A stretch of 64,000 nt of DNA. Origin: an uncultured Acetobacteroides sp. (lineage in GTDB: Bacteria > Bacteroidota > Bacteroidia > Bacteroidales > ZOR0009). The stretch's first letter is position 1. The number at the start of each line of letters is the position of its first letter. Shown here one piece after another: positions 42,642 to 50,537 of the stretch. Location: contig NZ_OY782755.1 in assembly GCF_963678165.1 (NCBI RefSeq), positions 62,001-126,000 of the forward strand, written 5' to 3'. The translations under genes and the position numbers were made by a program. Below the pieces are notes generated by a model, which was not told the DNA's origin, made no database searches, and saw nothing but the letters and a program-made list of their open reading frames with translations.

Positions 42642-44255
42642 ATGCGTAAATTCTCCCTACTAGCTGTTTTCATTTTTGTTAGCCTTATAGGTAGTTCCCA
42701 GTCTGTTACGGTAAACCATGGCAACACCGGCATTTACTCTTTTATCGACGAGCTATCCAACGACGGCATAATAGATGTGGTATCGGTTACCAAACCCTAC
42801 TACCGAACCGATATTGCCAAATGGCTGCAGGAAGCCGATACAAAGAAGCAGCAGCTATCGCAACGACAGCAAAAGGAATTAGCCTTCTACCTTAAGGATT
42901 ACGGCAAGGAACTACACGCTGATAGAAACTTTAAGCGTCGCCTAGATCTTCTTTACTACAAGGATACGCTGTTCTCGGCAACCATAAACCCAATATTAGG
43001 GCTCACAAAGGGCAAATATGGCGAACAAGATTACACCCATAGATACAACGGTATAGACGCCTTCGGGTATATAGGTAAGCATGTTGGCATTTGGGCCAGC
43101 TTTAGGGATAACTTCGAAAATGAACCGCTAACCAAACCAGCCTATCTAAACCAGGAACTTGGTAAGAACAATATGCATACCTCAGCAGGCTACGAGTACG
43201 ACGAAATGCGCGGAGGCATATCATACGGTTGGAATTGGGGTAGCCTAGAACTAGCCAAAGATCAAATACAGTGGGGATCGGGTTATAATGGTACCAACAT
43301 TCTTTCGGGTCGTACACCATCGTTTCCTTACGTAATGCTAACGCTATCGCCCGTAAAATGGTTTAAGTTTAAGTATTTCCATGGAACATTAGTTTCCGAT
43401 GTGGTAGACAGCAGCAAATCCTATAGTATTTCAGGTGCAAAGTTCGATCGTGAGGTTTACCGAAACAAGTATATGGCAGCTAACATGTTTACCCTAATAC
43501 CTACACGTTGGCTGGAATTCTCGTTCGGTAACTCAACTATTTATAGCGATAATGGGATACAACTAACCTACCTTATCCCATTTATGTTTTACAGATCGTC
43601 AGATAGATCTACCTCATCCAACAAGTCAAACGGTATAGATAACAACTCGCTGCTTTTCTTCAATTTGGAACTTAAACCCGTTAAGCACCTAAGCGTCTAT
43701 TCATCGGTATTTATTGATGAGATAGGTATAAGCAGAATGTTTAGCAAAACCGAGAATACCAACGAGGTATCTGTAAAGGTGGGGGGTAATTTAACCAACT
43801 GGCCTGTAAACAATATACAGGCAACGGTTGAATATACAAGAACCAATCCCTTCAGCTACCGTCATTACGTTCAGGCTTGTACGTACGAATCGAACAGCTA
43901 CCTTTTAGGTCATTACCTTGGCGATAATTCCGATGAAATCTACGCTGCTCTTACCGTAAAACCGCTCAGAACGCTTTACCTAAAGGCTACCTTCACCAAA
44001 GCAAGAAAAGGTAAGGTATATTCCGCCGACTTGATGAATAGTCCACAAAGAAGAGGTCTACCTTTTATGGATGAAGAACGATGGAAAAGCCAGGTTATCA
44101 AATTTGCGGCAACCTACCAACCCATCAACGACCTATACATCAACTTTGGGGTTGAAAGCAGCGACATTAGCGGAGCTGATGTAAATCTTTACACACCAAA
44201 ATTCTTACAGGGCAAAACCACAACGGTGTATGGTGGTATAAATATCGGATTCTAG
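42642..44255 (+). CDS. Capsule assembly Wzi-like outer-membrane protein
   Basis: A 537-residue secreted protein with signal sequence (MRKFSLLAVFIFVSLIGSSQ, cleavage about residue 20). An N-terminal helical part with a IYSFIDELSNDGIIDV motif is followed by a long beta-barrel with repeated aromatic strands: GGISYGWNWGSLELAKDQIQWGSGYNG, LSPVKWFKFKYFHG, LEFSFGNSTIYSD and a C-terminal TTTVYGGINIGF ending with Phe, as in outer-membrane barrels. The NxL/GRTPSFPY and DEIG features match the capsule assembly Wzi family, whose members bind polysaccharide at the cell surface. It follows the initiating transferase gene by 260 bases and has a terminator. Barrel assignment firm; lectin role is by family. 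Confidence 0.88.
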   Translation: MRKFSLLAVFIFVSLIGSSQSVTVNHGNTGIYSFIDELSNDGIIDVVSVTKPYYRTDIAKWLQEADTKKQQLSQRQQKELAFYLKDYGKELHADRNFKRRLDLLYYKDTLFSATINPILGLTKGKYGEQDYTHRYNGIDAFGYIGKHVGIWASFRDNFENEPLTKPAYLNQELGKNNMHTSAGYEYDEMRGGISYGWNWGSLELAKDQIQWGSGYNGTNILSGRTPSFPYVMLTLSPVKWFKFKYFHGTLVSDVVDSSKSYSISGAKFDREVYRNKYMAANMFTLIPTRWLEFSFGNSTIYSDNGIQLTYLIPFMFYRSSDRSTSSNKSNGIDNNSLLFFNLELKPVKHLSVYSSVFIDEIGISRMFSKTENTNEVSVKVGGNLTNWPVNNIQATVEYTRTNPFSYRHYVQACTYESNSYLLGHYLGDNSDEIYAALTVKPLRTLYLKATFTKARKGKVYSADLMNSPQRRGLPFMDEERWKSQVIKFAATYQPINDLYINFGVESSDISGADVNLYTPKFLQGKTTTVYGGINIGF

Positions 44256-44298
44256 ATAAGAACGCAGAAAGCACAGATTTTAAAGATAAGATTACCAT

Positions 44299-44332
44299 AA
44301 AAAAAGGCATCCAAAATAGGATGCCCTTTTTA
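44299..44332 (+). terminator. Terminator of the Wzi-like gene
   Basis: AAAGGCATCC, loop AAAAT and GGATGCCCTTT form a stem with a T-run (TTTTTATTT), 43 bases past the stop. It closes the polysaccharide region. Confidence 0.85.
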
Positions 44333-44588
44333 TTTGCCATAGAGAGATTTAAAGTGATTGCAAACAGAGAATAGGGAATCGTAAGTGAGATGAGTGAGTT
44401 TGGGAATCTGTGATCGGGTGATGAAGTAATGCGAGAACCTTGGAATAGAATTCTTTCATCTTTCCATTTTTAAATCCCAGTTTTAGTACTTATTCTCTGT
44501 GATACTCTGTTCCTCGGTGCCCCCTGTGCTTAAGTCGTGTCTTCCTTCTAAAATCTAGCATCTCACTTCTATCATCTGATATAATCGC
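44333..44588. repeat. Degenerate composite repeat, forward orientation
   Basis: GAATAGGGAATCGTAAGTGAG (about 44371), GTGATCGGGTGATG, TTCTTTCATCTTTCCATTTTT and a CTCTGTGATACTCTGTTCC stretch repeat the composite words in the orientation seen left of the cassette. No gene. Confidence 0.5.
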
Positions 44589-44596
44589 TACCTTTG
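44589..44596 (+). promoter_or_regulatory. -7 box of rpiB
   Basis: TACCTTTG followed by C matches TAnnTTTGC and lies 30 bases before the rpiB ATG. No clear -33 element at the right spacing. Confidence 0.5.
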
Positions 44597-44625
44597 CCAT
44601 CAGAAAAAGCAAAAGACTCTACTCA

Positions 44626-45063
44626 ATGGAAAAGAAGAAGTTGGGAATGGCTAGCGACCATGCAGGCTATTCGATGAAGGTTAAGATTAAGGAATACCTT
44701 GAATCGCTAGGCTACGAGATTGTTGACTTTGGCAACTACTCCGAAGCAAGCGCTGACTATGCAGACTTTGCCCATCCTTTAGCCAACGCTATTGAGAACG
44801 GCGAACTTGAACGCGGTATTGCCATGTGCGGCAGCGGAAATGGCATTAACATGACGCTAAACCACCATAAGGGTATCCGATCGGCTCTTTGCTGGATCCC
44901 CGAGATTGCCGCTCTTGCCAAGCAGCACAACGATGCTAACGTATGCACCCTTCCTGCTCGCTTTGTCACATTCGAGGAGGCTAAAGCCATTGTAGATGCC
45001 TACCTTAACGCCGAATTCGAAGGAGGAAGGCATCAGGCGCGTATTGATAAGATTCCATGCTAA
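44626..45063 (+). CDS. rpiB: Ribose-5-phosphate isomerase B
   Basis: A 145-residue cytosolic enzyme that interconverts ribose-5-phosphate and ribulose-5-phosphate. The phosphate-binding SDHAGYSMK is at residues 10-18. The catalytic Cys68 is in MCGSGNGINM. NVCTLPARF and the GGRHQARIDKI end match the LacAB/RpiB family; the normal length is about 145. It has its own promoter box and terminator, so it is monocistronic. It supplies ribulose/ribose-5-P; since a polyol-phosphate pathway is in the same window this could be one supply route, but that is inference. Confidence 0.95.
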   Translation: MEKKKLGMASDHAGYSMKVKIKEYLESLGYEIVDFGNYSEASADYADFAHPLANAIENGELERGIAMCGSGNGINMTLNHHKGIRSALCWIPEIAALAKQHNDANVCTLPARFVTFEEAKAIVDAYLNAEFEGGRHQARIDKIPC

Positions 45064-45100
45064 GATAAGACACAAGATTCTTGTATCAAGATATTAGACT

Positions 45101-45127
45101 AGGCGCCATAGGCGCCTTTTTTTATTT
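45101..45127 (+). terminator. Terminator of rpiB
   Basis: AGGCGCC-ATA-GGCGCCT is a tight palindromic stem followed by TTTTTTTATTTTTT. It starts 38 bases after the rpiB stop. Confidence 0.9.
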
Positions 45128-45705
45128 TTTCATGCAAAAGTCAACATCTTTCGCCATGCTGCTGTTAATAACATTGCTATCAGCAGACTTAGCGAGAAAA
45201 TTGAATCTGCAGAAAACAGTAAAACCAGTAAAATATGGATTCTGATGCCTGTTGATTTCTTTTTCTTGCACAATTCAAACTTCCTGAACTTCACAGTTAT
45301 TAACAGCCACCAAAGCTAACACCCTTTTTGTTGATAGCTTATGAGCTTTGGTGAGCTAGTTTTTAAAACTATCTCTTGGAATAACCGTGAATCTTGATAA
45401 GCCAAAATAGGAATGTTAAATCAAAGCATTAGTTTTTACAAAAAGCTAGCCGTTATAAACAGCGTTAGCTAAGCTTTTGGAGGGCTTTCGAACCAACTTT
45501 TTACTAACTCTCTATGCTGTCAACAGCTGTTAATAAAGTTTGGAATTGGCTGTTTGTCAATCCTCACTTAGGGCTTTTAGCTGTTAATACATTGTTTTTA
45601 GCGTTTTAATTGTGATTTTTGCAAACGGATGTCATCCTAGTTATCAACAGAGCTAACAGGATAACATTTACATCATTCATTTTTTTTAAAAAGAAAAGAA
45701 TAATA
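45128..45705. other. Gene-free region with recurring TGTTAATAA words upstream of nadA
   Basis: No gene is supported. The word TGTTAATAA or its complement occurs at 45163-45171, 45298-45306 (TTATTAACA) and 45528-45536, with variants TGTTGATAG (45330), TGTTAATAC (45582) and TTATCAACA (45641). These are one or two mismatches away from DnaA boxes. Around 45450-45476 AAGCTAGCCG and GTTAGCTAAGCTT form an imperfect palindrome. It may hold nadA control sites, or origin-like sites; neither is proven. Confidence 0.45.
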
Positions 45706-46701
45706 ATGATATCTAGAGATGATGTTTTGAAGAAGGGGTTCGTTGATGAGCCTGTGGATAGCAGCGTCGATTTGGTTGCCGAGATTGCTCGCCTCAAAAA
45801 AGAGAAGAACGCCGTTATCCTGGCGCACTACTACCAAACGGGCGACATTCAGGATATCGCCGATTTTGTAGGTGATAGCTTGGCGCTGTCGCAGCAGGCT
45901 GCCAAGACGGATGCCGACATCATTGTGTTTGCCGGTGTTCATTTTATGGCTGAAACGGCAAAGATTCTTTCGCCATCGAAAAAGGTGCTGATTCCGGACT
46001 TAAATGCGGGCTGCTCGCTTGCCGACTCGTGCAAGGCTGAGGATTTCGCCGAGTTCCTGAAGAAGTATCCCGACCATACTGTAATATCGTACGTTAATAC
46101 TACGGCTGACGTGAAGGCGCTGACCGATATAGTTTGTACATCGAGCAATGCGGTACAGATAGTCGAAAGCCTTCCTGCGGATGCTAAGATAGTATTCGGA
46201 CCGGATCGTAACCTGGGGAGCTACATCAAAAACCTTACGGGGCGCGATATGGTTATTTGGGATGGTGCCTGCCACGTGCACGAGGAGTTTAGCCTTGAGC
46301 GCATCCTGGAGCTGAAGAAGGAGCATCCAAACGCAAAAATTCTTGCCCATCCCGAGTGCAAGAAGCCTATTCTGCTAGTTGCCGATCATGTGGGGTCGAC
46401 TGCCGAGCTGCTTAAGTTCTCGACCACCGACGATGCCCAGGAGTACATCGTTGCCACCGAAACCGGCATCATCCACCAAATGCATAAGTCTAATCCCGAT
46501 AAGGTGTTTATTCCTGCACCGCCGCTCGACTCTACCTGCGGATGCAACAACTGCAGCTTCATGAAGCTGATTACGCTTAAGAAGCTGTACAACACCCTTA
46601 AGTACGAGATGCCCGAGGTGGTGGTTGACGAAGAGGTTAGCCGTAAGGCAGTAAAGTCGATAAAGGCAATGTTGGAAATATCTGCTAAGCTAGGATTGTA
46701 G
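45706..46701 (+). CDS. nadA: Quinolinate synthase NadA
   Basis: A 331-residue [4Fe-4S] enzyme that condenses iminoaspartate with dihydroxyacetone phosphate in NAD biosynthesis. The three pseudo-repeat domains each hold a cluster ligand: Cys103 in [10 protein letters not shown], Cys189 in [10 protein letters not shown], and one of the cysteines in [10 protein letters not shown] (278-283). The N-terminal [23 protein letters not shown] is the family's substrate motif. I chose ATG 45706 ([11 protein letters not shown]); the open frame extends 29 codons upstream into AT-rich non-coding DNA. ruvB starts 2 bases after the stop, so the two are cotranscribed. nadB and nadC are not nearby. Confidence 0.95.
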   Translation: MISRDDVLKKGFVDEPVDSSVDLVAEIARLKKEKNAVILAHYYQTGDIQDIADFVGDSLALSQQAAKTDADIIVFAGVHFMAETAKILSPSKKVLIPDLNAGCSLADSCKAEDFAEFLKKYPDHTVISYVNTTADVKALTDIVCTSSNAVQIVESLPADAKIVFGPDRNLGSYIKNLTGRDMVIWDGACHVHEEFSLERILELKKEHPNAKILAHPECKKPILLVADHVGSTAELLKFSTTDDAQEYIVATETGIIHQMHKSNPDKVFIPAPPLDSTCGCNNCSFMKLITLKKLYNTLKYEMPEVVVDEEVSRKAVKSIKAMLEISAKLGL

Positions 46702-46702
46702 C

Positions 46703-47725
46703 ATGAGCGATTCTTTTGACCCACGAAGGGAAAATAGCGTTGAGACCGATAAGGATATCGAAACCGAAATCCGTCCGCGGGAGTTCGAAGACTTTAGCGG
46801 GCAGGAGAAGGTGGTCGAAAACCTCCGCATATTCGTTCAGGCTGCCCTGATGCGCGGCGAAGCGCTCGACCACGTGCTCTTGCACGGTCCCCCAGGTTTG
46901 GGGAAAACAACGCTGGCGCATATCATCAGCCGCGAGCTGAACGTAAACTTAAAGATAACTTCGGGACCCGTACTCGATAAGCCGGGCGATTTGGCTGGCC
47001 TGCTCACCAACTTGGAGCAGGGTGATGTGCTCTTTATCGATGAAATTCATCGTCTTTCGCCGGTTGTCGAGGAGTACCTCTATTCGGCCATGGAGGACTA
47101 CACTATCGATATCATGCTGGATAAGGGTCCAAGTGCCCGATCCATCCAGATATCGGTTAATCCTTTTACGCTGATTGGCGCTACCACCCGAAGCGGCTTA
47201 CTTACTAGTCCGTTACGCGCTCGATTTGGCATTCAGTGCCACCTGGAGTTCTACGATTCAACCGTGCTCCAGCGCATCGTAAAGCGTGCTTCGGCAATTC
47301 TAAATATTGGCATATCCGACGATGCAGCCTTCGAGATTGCCTTCCGCAGCCGCGGGACACCCCGTATCGCCAATGCGCTGCTTCGGCGCGTGCGCGACTT
47401 CGCCCAGGTGAAGGGATCGGGCTTTATTGACGTAGAAATAGCCCGTATTTGCCTCGAAGCACTCAATATCGACAAGTACGGTCTCGACCACATGGATAAT
47501 AAAATTTTGACCACTATAATCCATAAATTCAAAGGTGGTCCCGTTGGGCTTAACACCATAGCTACCGCCGTGGGCGAGGATCCCGGAACCATCGAGGAGG
47601 TGTACGAGCCATTCCTCATCAAGGAGGGCTTCATTAAGCGCACCCCACGCGGACGCGAGGTTACCGAACTCGCCTACCAGCACCTTGGCGTCGATAGGTT
47701 TGCCGAGCCTGGAAGGCTGTTTTAG
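46703..47725 (+). CDS. ruvB: Holliday junction branch migration helicase RuvB
   Basis: A 340-residue AAA+ motor that, with RuvA, drives branch migration of Holliday junctions. Walker A GPPGLGKT is at 62-69, Walker B DEIHRL at 113-118, sensor 1 in GATTRSG, arginine finger region in LRARFG, and the C-terminal winged helix [19 protein letters not shown], all in standard order and normal length. It begins 2 bases after nadA. ruvA and ruvC are not adjacent, as usual in Bacteroidota. A 42-bp tandem array follows 70 bases after the stop. Confidence 0.97.
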   Translation: MSDSFDPRRENSVETDKDIETEIRPREFEDFSGQEKVVENLRIFVQAALMRGEALDHVLLHGPPGLGKTTLAHIISRELNVNLKITSGPVLDKPGDLAGLLTNLEQGDVLFIDEIHRLSPVVEEYLYSAMEDYTIDIMLDKGPSARSIQISVNPFTLIGATTRSGLLTSPLRARFGIQCHLEFYDSTVLQRIVKRASAILNIGISDDAAFEIAFRSRGTPRIANALLRRVRDFAQVKGSGFIDVEIARICLEALNIDKYGLDHMDNKILTTIIHKFKGGPVGLNTIATAVGEDPGTIEEVYEPFLIKEGFIKRTPRGREVTELAYQHLGVDRFAEPGRLF

Positions 47726-47796
47726 AATATTCTGCTGATGCTAGCAGGGCAATCTCCCTGCAACAAATACAAGACTTTTACTGCTGAAATCTACCG

Positions 47797-48030
47797 TTGA
47801 GCAACAACAACGGTAGATTTCCTTAAGAGAATCTCCTATTGAGCGACAACAATGGTAGATTTCCTTAAGAGGATCTACTATTGAGCAACAACAATGGTAC
47901 ATTTTCCTTAGAGGATCTACTATTGAGCGACAACAATGGTAGATTTCCCTTAGAGAATCTACTATTGAGCGACGACAACGGTAGATTTCCCTTAGAGGAA
48001 CTACTATTGAGCGACAGCAATGCTACTTCA
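47797..48030. repeat. 42-bp tandem repeat array
   Basis: TTGAGC starts at 47797, 47839, 47881, 47923, 47965 and 48007, exactly 42 bases apart, with five full units and one partial. A unit reads TTGAGCGACAACAATGGTAG, ATTTCCCTTAGAGGATCTAC, TA. Units 1 and 2 have TTAAGAG in place of TTAGAG-like sequence, which puts stops in the one frame that would otherwise encode a 14-residue LSDNNGRFPLEDLL repeat. The period equals four helical turns. Confidence 0.9.
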
Positions 48031-48126
48031 TCTATTAGTATAAATTATTGTATTGTTGGCTTTTGTAGGTATTGGTGGCAGGTGCTGTTTTCATAAAATG
48101 CCTTTAAGCGGTAAACATTCGCTGGC

Positions 48127-48134
48127 TATCTTTG
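48127..48134 (+). promoter_or_regulatory. -7 box of the OsmC-family gene
   Basis: TATCTTTG matches TAnnTTTG exactly and lies 23 bases before the ATG at 48158. It rules against longer in-frame starts from 48053 on, which would lie upstream of the promoter. Confidence 0.5.
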
Positions 48135-48157
48135 TAGATAGAGAAAAACTGAATGCT

Positions 48158-48574
48158 ATGGCAGATAGAGTTACCCTTAAGTGGAAAAGCGGAATGGCCT
48201 TCGAGGGCGAGGTAAACGGGCATACGCTTGCCATCGATGCCGACCAATCGGTGGGTGGTACGGATAGCGGTCCCCGCCCCAAGGCGCTGATGCTGCTTGC
48301 CCTTGCCGGATGTACGGCAATGGATGTGGTTTCGATCCTCGGTAAGATGCGGATGCCCTATGACGATTTTACTGTTGATGTGGTTTCGAACAAAACCAGC
48401 GAGCACCCTGTGGTTTACACCGATTTTAAGATTATCTACAAGTTCAGGGGCAAGGAGCTCGACTTGGAGAAGATACAGAAGGCTATCGACCTCTCGCAGG
48501 AGAAGTACTGCGGCGTATCGGCCATGTACCGCCACATCGGACCGGTAACCTTCGAGGTGGTTACCGAAGAGTGA
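48158..48574 (+). CDS. OsmC/Ohr-family protein
   Basis: A 138-residue protein of the OsmC superfamily, small dimeric enzymes that reduce peroxides, often organic hydroperoxides, with paired cysteines. The SGPRPKALMLLALAGCTAMDVVSILGKMRM segment (in order, about 44-73) has the first conserved Cys in AGC, and LSQEKYCGVSAMYR (about 113-126) has the second. That pairing is present and complete, so activity is plausible. It starts at 48158 by the promoter position. Short N-terminus lacks the extra strand of Ohr, so it belongs to the YhfA-like branch. Convergent with pheS, sharing a bidirectional terminator. Confidence 0.9.
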   Translation: MADRVTLKWKSGMAFEGEVNGHTLAIDADQSVGGTDSGPRPKALMLLALAGCTAMDVVSILGKMRMPYDDFTVDVVSNKTSEHPVVYTDFKIIYKFRGKELDLEKIQKAIDLSQEKYCGVSAMYRHIGPVTFEVVTEE

Positions 48575-48608
48575 ACGGGGAGTAGCGTAAGGCGAATGCT
48601 TTGAAAAA

Positions 48609-48639
48609 GAAAAGGCTTCCAACTTGGAAGCCTTTTCTT
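48609..48639. terminator. Bidirectional terminator between osmC-like gene and pheS
   Basis: AGAAAAGGCTTCC, loop AACTT and GGAAGCCTTTTCT form a symmetric stem with A-tract on one side and T-tract on the other. It lies 34 bases past the OsmC stop and 15 past the pheS stop, so it serves both. Confidence 0.85.
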
Positions 48640-48654
48640 TATAGCTTATGCTGA

Positions 48655-49674
48655 TTATAGCGACGATTTAAACTGCTTAAGGAAGCGTACGTCGTTCTCG
48701 AAGTACAGGCGGAGATCCTTGATCTCGTACTTCAGCATGGCGATTCGCTCCAATCCCATACCAAAGGCGTAGCCGCTGTACTTTTTGCTGTCGATACCGC
48801 AAGCTTCCAGCACGTTGGGGTCTACCATTCCGCAGCCCATAATCTCCAGCCAGCCGGTGTGCTTGCACACGTTGCAGCCCTTGCCGCCGCAAATGGTGCA
48901 CGATACGTCCATCTCAGCCGATGGCTCGGTGAAGGGGAAGTACGATGGGCGTAGGCGGATCTTTACGTTTTCGCCGAAAAGCTCCTTGGCGAAGTAGAGC
49001 AGCGTCTGCTTAAGGTCGGCAAACGATACGTTCTCGTCGATGTACAATCCTTCAATTTGATGGAAGATGCAGTGCGCACGTGCCGAAATGGCTTCGTTAC
49101 GGAACACTCTACCGGGGCACACCACGCGGATAGGGGGCTTCTGGGTTTGCATCGTTCTCACCTGAATGGAGCTGGTATGCGTACGAAGCAGTATATCTGG
49201 GTTCTTTTCGATGAAGAAGGTGTCCTGCATATCGCGGGCAGGGTGCTCGGGTGGAAAGTTTAGCGCGCCAAACACGTGCCAGTCATCCTCAATTTCGGGT
49301 CCCTCGGCAACCGAAAAGCCCAACTTCTTGAAGATGGCAATCATTTCGTTCTTAACCAGCGAAATGGGGTGGCGTGTACCAATCTCGTCCTGCGTTCCAG
49401 GGCGGGTAATGTCAACCTTTTCGCCATCCTCATCCTTATTTTCAAGAACTTCCTTGATGGAGTTAATCTTATCTTGAACAGCGTCCTTGAGCACGTTGAT
49501 CTTTTGTCCAATCTCCTTTTTTTGCTCAGCAGGTACGTTCTTAAATTCAGCGAACAGCTGGGTAATAGAGCCTTTCTTTCCCAGTAGCTTAATTCTGAAT
49601 TCCTCTACCTGCTGTAGGTTATCCGCCTTAAAGGCTTCAACTTCGTCTAATAGTTGCTGAATTGTCTCGAGCAT
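48655..49674 (-). CDS. pheS: Phenylalanine-tRNA ligase alpha subunit
   Basis: A 339-residue class II synthetase subunit that charges tRNA-Phe with PheT. Residues 1-90 are the N-terminal coiled coil that binds tRNA. The catalytic core has RHPISLVKNEMIAIFKKLGF, motif 2 VVCPGRVFRNEAISARAHCIFHQIEG, and motif 3 AFGMGLERIAMLKY, with the Cys-rich CTICGGKGCNVCKHTG seen in this family's Bacteroidota members. Normal length. The cyclophilin gene upstream ends 4 bases before its start, so they are cotranscribed. pheT is not in the window. Confidence 0.97.
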   Translation of the reverse strand: MLETIQQLLDEVEAFKADNLQQVEEFRIKLLGKKGSITQLFAEFKNVPAEQKKEIGQKINVLKDAVQDKINSIKEVLENKDEDGEKVDITRPGTQDEIGTRHPISLVKNEMIAIFKKLGFSVAEGPEIEDDWHVFGALNFPPEHPARDMQDTFFIEKNPDILLRTHTSSIQVRTMQTQKPPIRVVCPGRVFRNEAISARAHCIFHQIEGLYIDENVSFADLKQTLLYFAKELFGENVKIRLRPSYFPFTEPSAEMDVSCTICGGKGCNVCKHTGWLEIMGCGMVDPNVLEACGIDSKKYSGYAFGMGLERIAMLKYEIKDLRLYFENDVRFLKQFKSSL

Positions 49675-49678
49675 GATG

Positions 49679-50479
49679 CTATCTAATTACTTTAACGTTC
49701 AAAATAAAGATATCCTTTAGCGGACGGTCTTTAGGATTAGTAGGAGTAGCGGCAATTTTGTCTACTACATCCATACCCTCAATTACTTCGCCAAAGATAG
49801 TGTATGAACCGTCTAAATGAGGCGATCCGCCCGTTTTTTTGTACACTTCCCTTCGTTCTTCATATATTTTAAAGGGGGGAGCGCTGTTTACGGCAGCCTC
49901 CACTTTTAGGTTAACCGTGTTCTTAAACTCCTCGGCGCTAAGCGCGTTGTTTTCGGGCTTAGCCTTTTCTTCTTCAAATATTTTTTGGATGATGCCCATT
50001 CGAAACCTATCGGACACCTTCTTTTCCACAGCATCCAGTTCGGCATTGGTAAACTTTTTACCCTGCACAATGTAGAACTGCGATCCGGAGGATTTACGTT
50101 CGGGGTTTGTTTTATCTCCCTCGCGAGCTGCGGCAAGCACCCCTCTTTTGTGGAAGTGCGTATTTACGATCTCTGCGGGTAAATCGTACCCTGGTCCGCC
50201 TTCGCCGTAGGTCGAGTCTGCTTTTGGATTGCGCGAATCGGGGTCGCCGCTTTGGATCATAAAGTTCTTAATAACCCTATGGAAGATTATGCCATTAAAA
50301 AACTTCGCCTTTGCCAGCTTTATAAAGTTATCTCGGTGGCGTGGGGTATCGTTGTACAGCTTCACCTTAATGGTACCTTCGCTCGTTTTTATGGCAACCG
50401 TAGGCTCCTTTATGGCCATCGTATTTATACTAAAGGCTGCTAGAATGGTAGTTAAAAAAGCTAATTTTTTGAGTTTCAT
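49679..50479 (-). CDS. Secreted cyclophilin-type peptidylprolyl isomerase
   Basis: A 266-residue prolyl isomerase with an N-terminal signal (MKLKKLAFLTTILAAFSINTMA), so it works in the periplasm. The catalytic cyclophilin motif FFNGIIFHRVIKNFMIQSGDPDSR, SSGSQFYIVQGKKF and the DGSYTIFGEVIEGMDVVDKIA end are complete. A 70-residue helical insert with EEEKAKPENNALSAEEFKNTVNLK between the halves is typical of Bacteroidota homologues. It is the first gene of a two-gene unit with pheS and is preceded by a -7 box at 50519-50527. Confidence 0.95.
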   Translation of the reverse strand: MKLKKLAFLTTILAAFSINTMAIKEPTVAIKTSEGTIKVKLYNDTPRHRDNFIKLAKAKFFNGIIFHRVIKNFMIQSGDPDSRNPKADSTYGEGGPGYDLPAEIVNTHFHKRGVLAAAREGDKTNPERKSSGSQFYIVQGKKFTNAELDAVEKKVSDRFRMGIIQKIFEEEKAKPENNALSAEEFKNTVNLKVEAAVNSAPPFKIYEERREVYKKTGGSPHLDGSYTIFGEVIEGMDVVDKIAATPTNPKDRPLKDIFILNVKVIR

Positions 50480-50518
50480 TCCCTGTTCGAACTTTTAAGT
50501 TTAAATTTCGCACAATAT

Positions 50519-50527
50519 GCAAAGATA
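50519..50527 (-). promoter_or_regulatory. -7 box of the cyclophilin-pheS unit
   Basis: On the minus strand TATCTTTGC is a full TAnnTTTGC match, 40 bases before the ATG at 50479. It overlaps the 5-prime side of the divergent patatin-like gene, which also favours that gene's later start codon. Confidence 0.5.
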
Positions 50528-50537
50528 TTGGCAAAGA

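Noticed and set aside
45128..45705. Definite oriC call
   Set aside because: No exact TTATNCACA box cluster, no dnaA or dnaN nearby and no skew computed; kept only as a low-confidence observation.
47881..48096. Open frame encoding a 14-residue repeat
   Set aside because: Created by the 42-bp array; two of the units have stops in the same frame and no start signal is seen.
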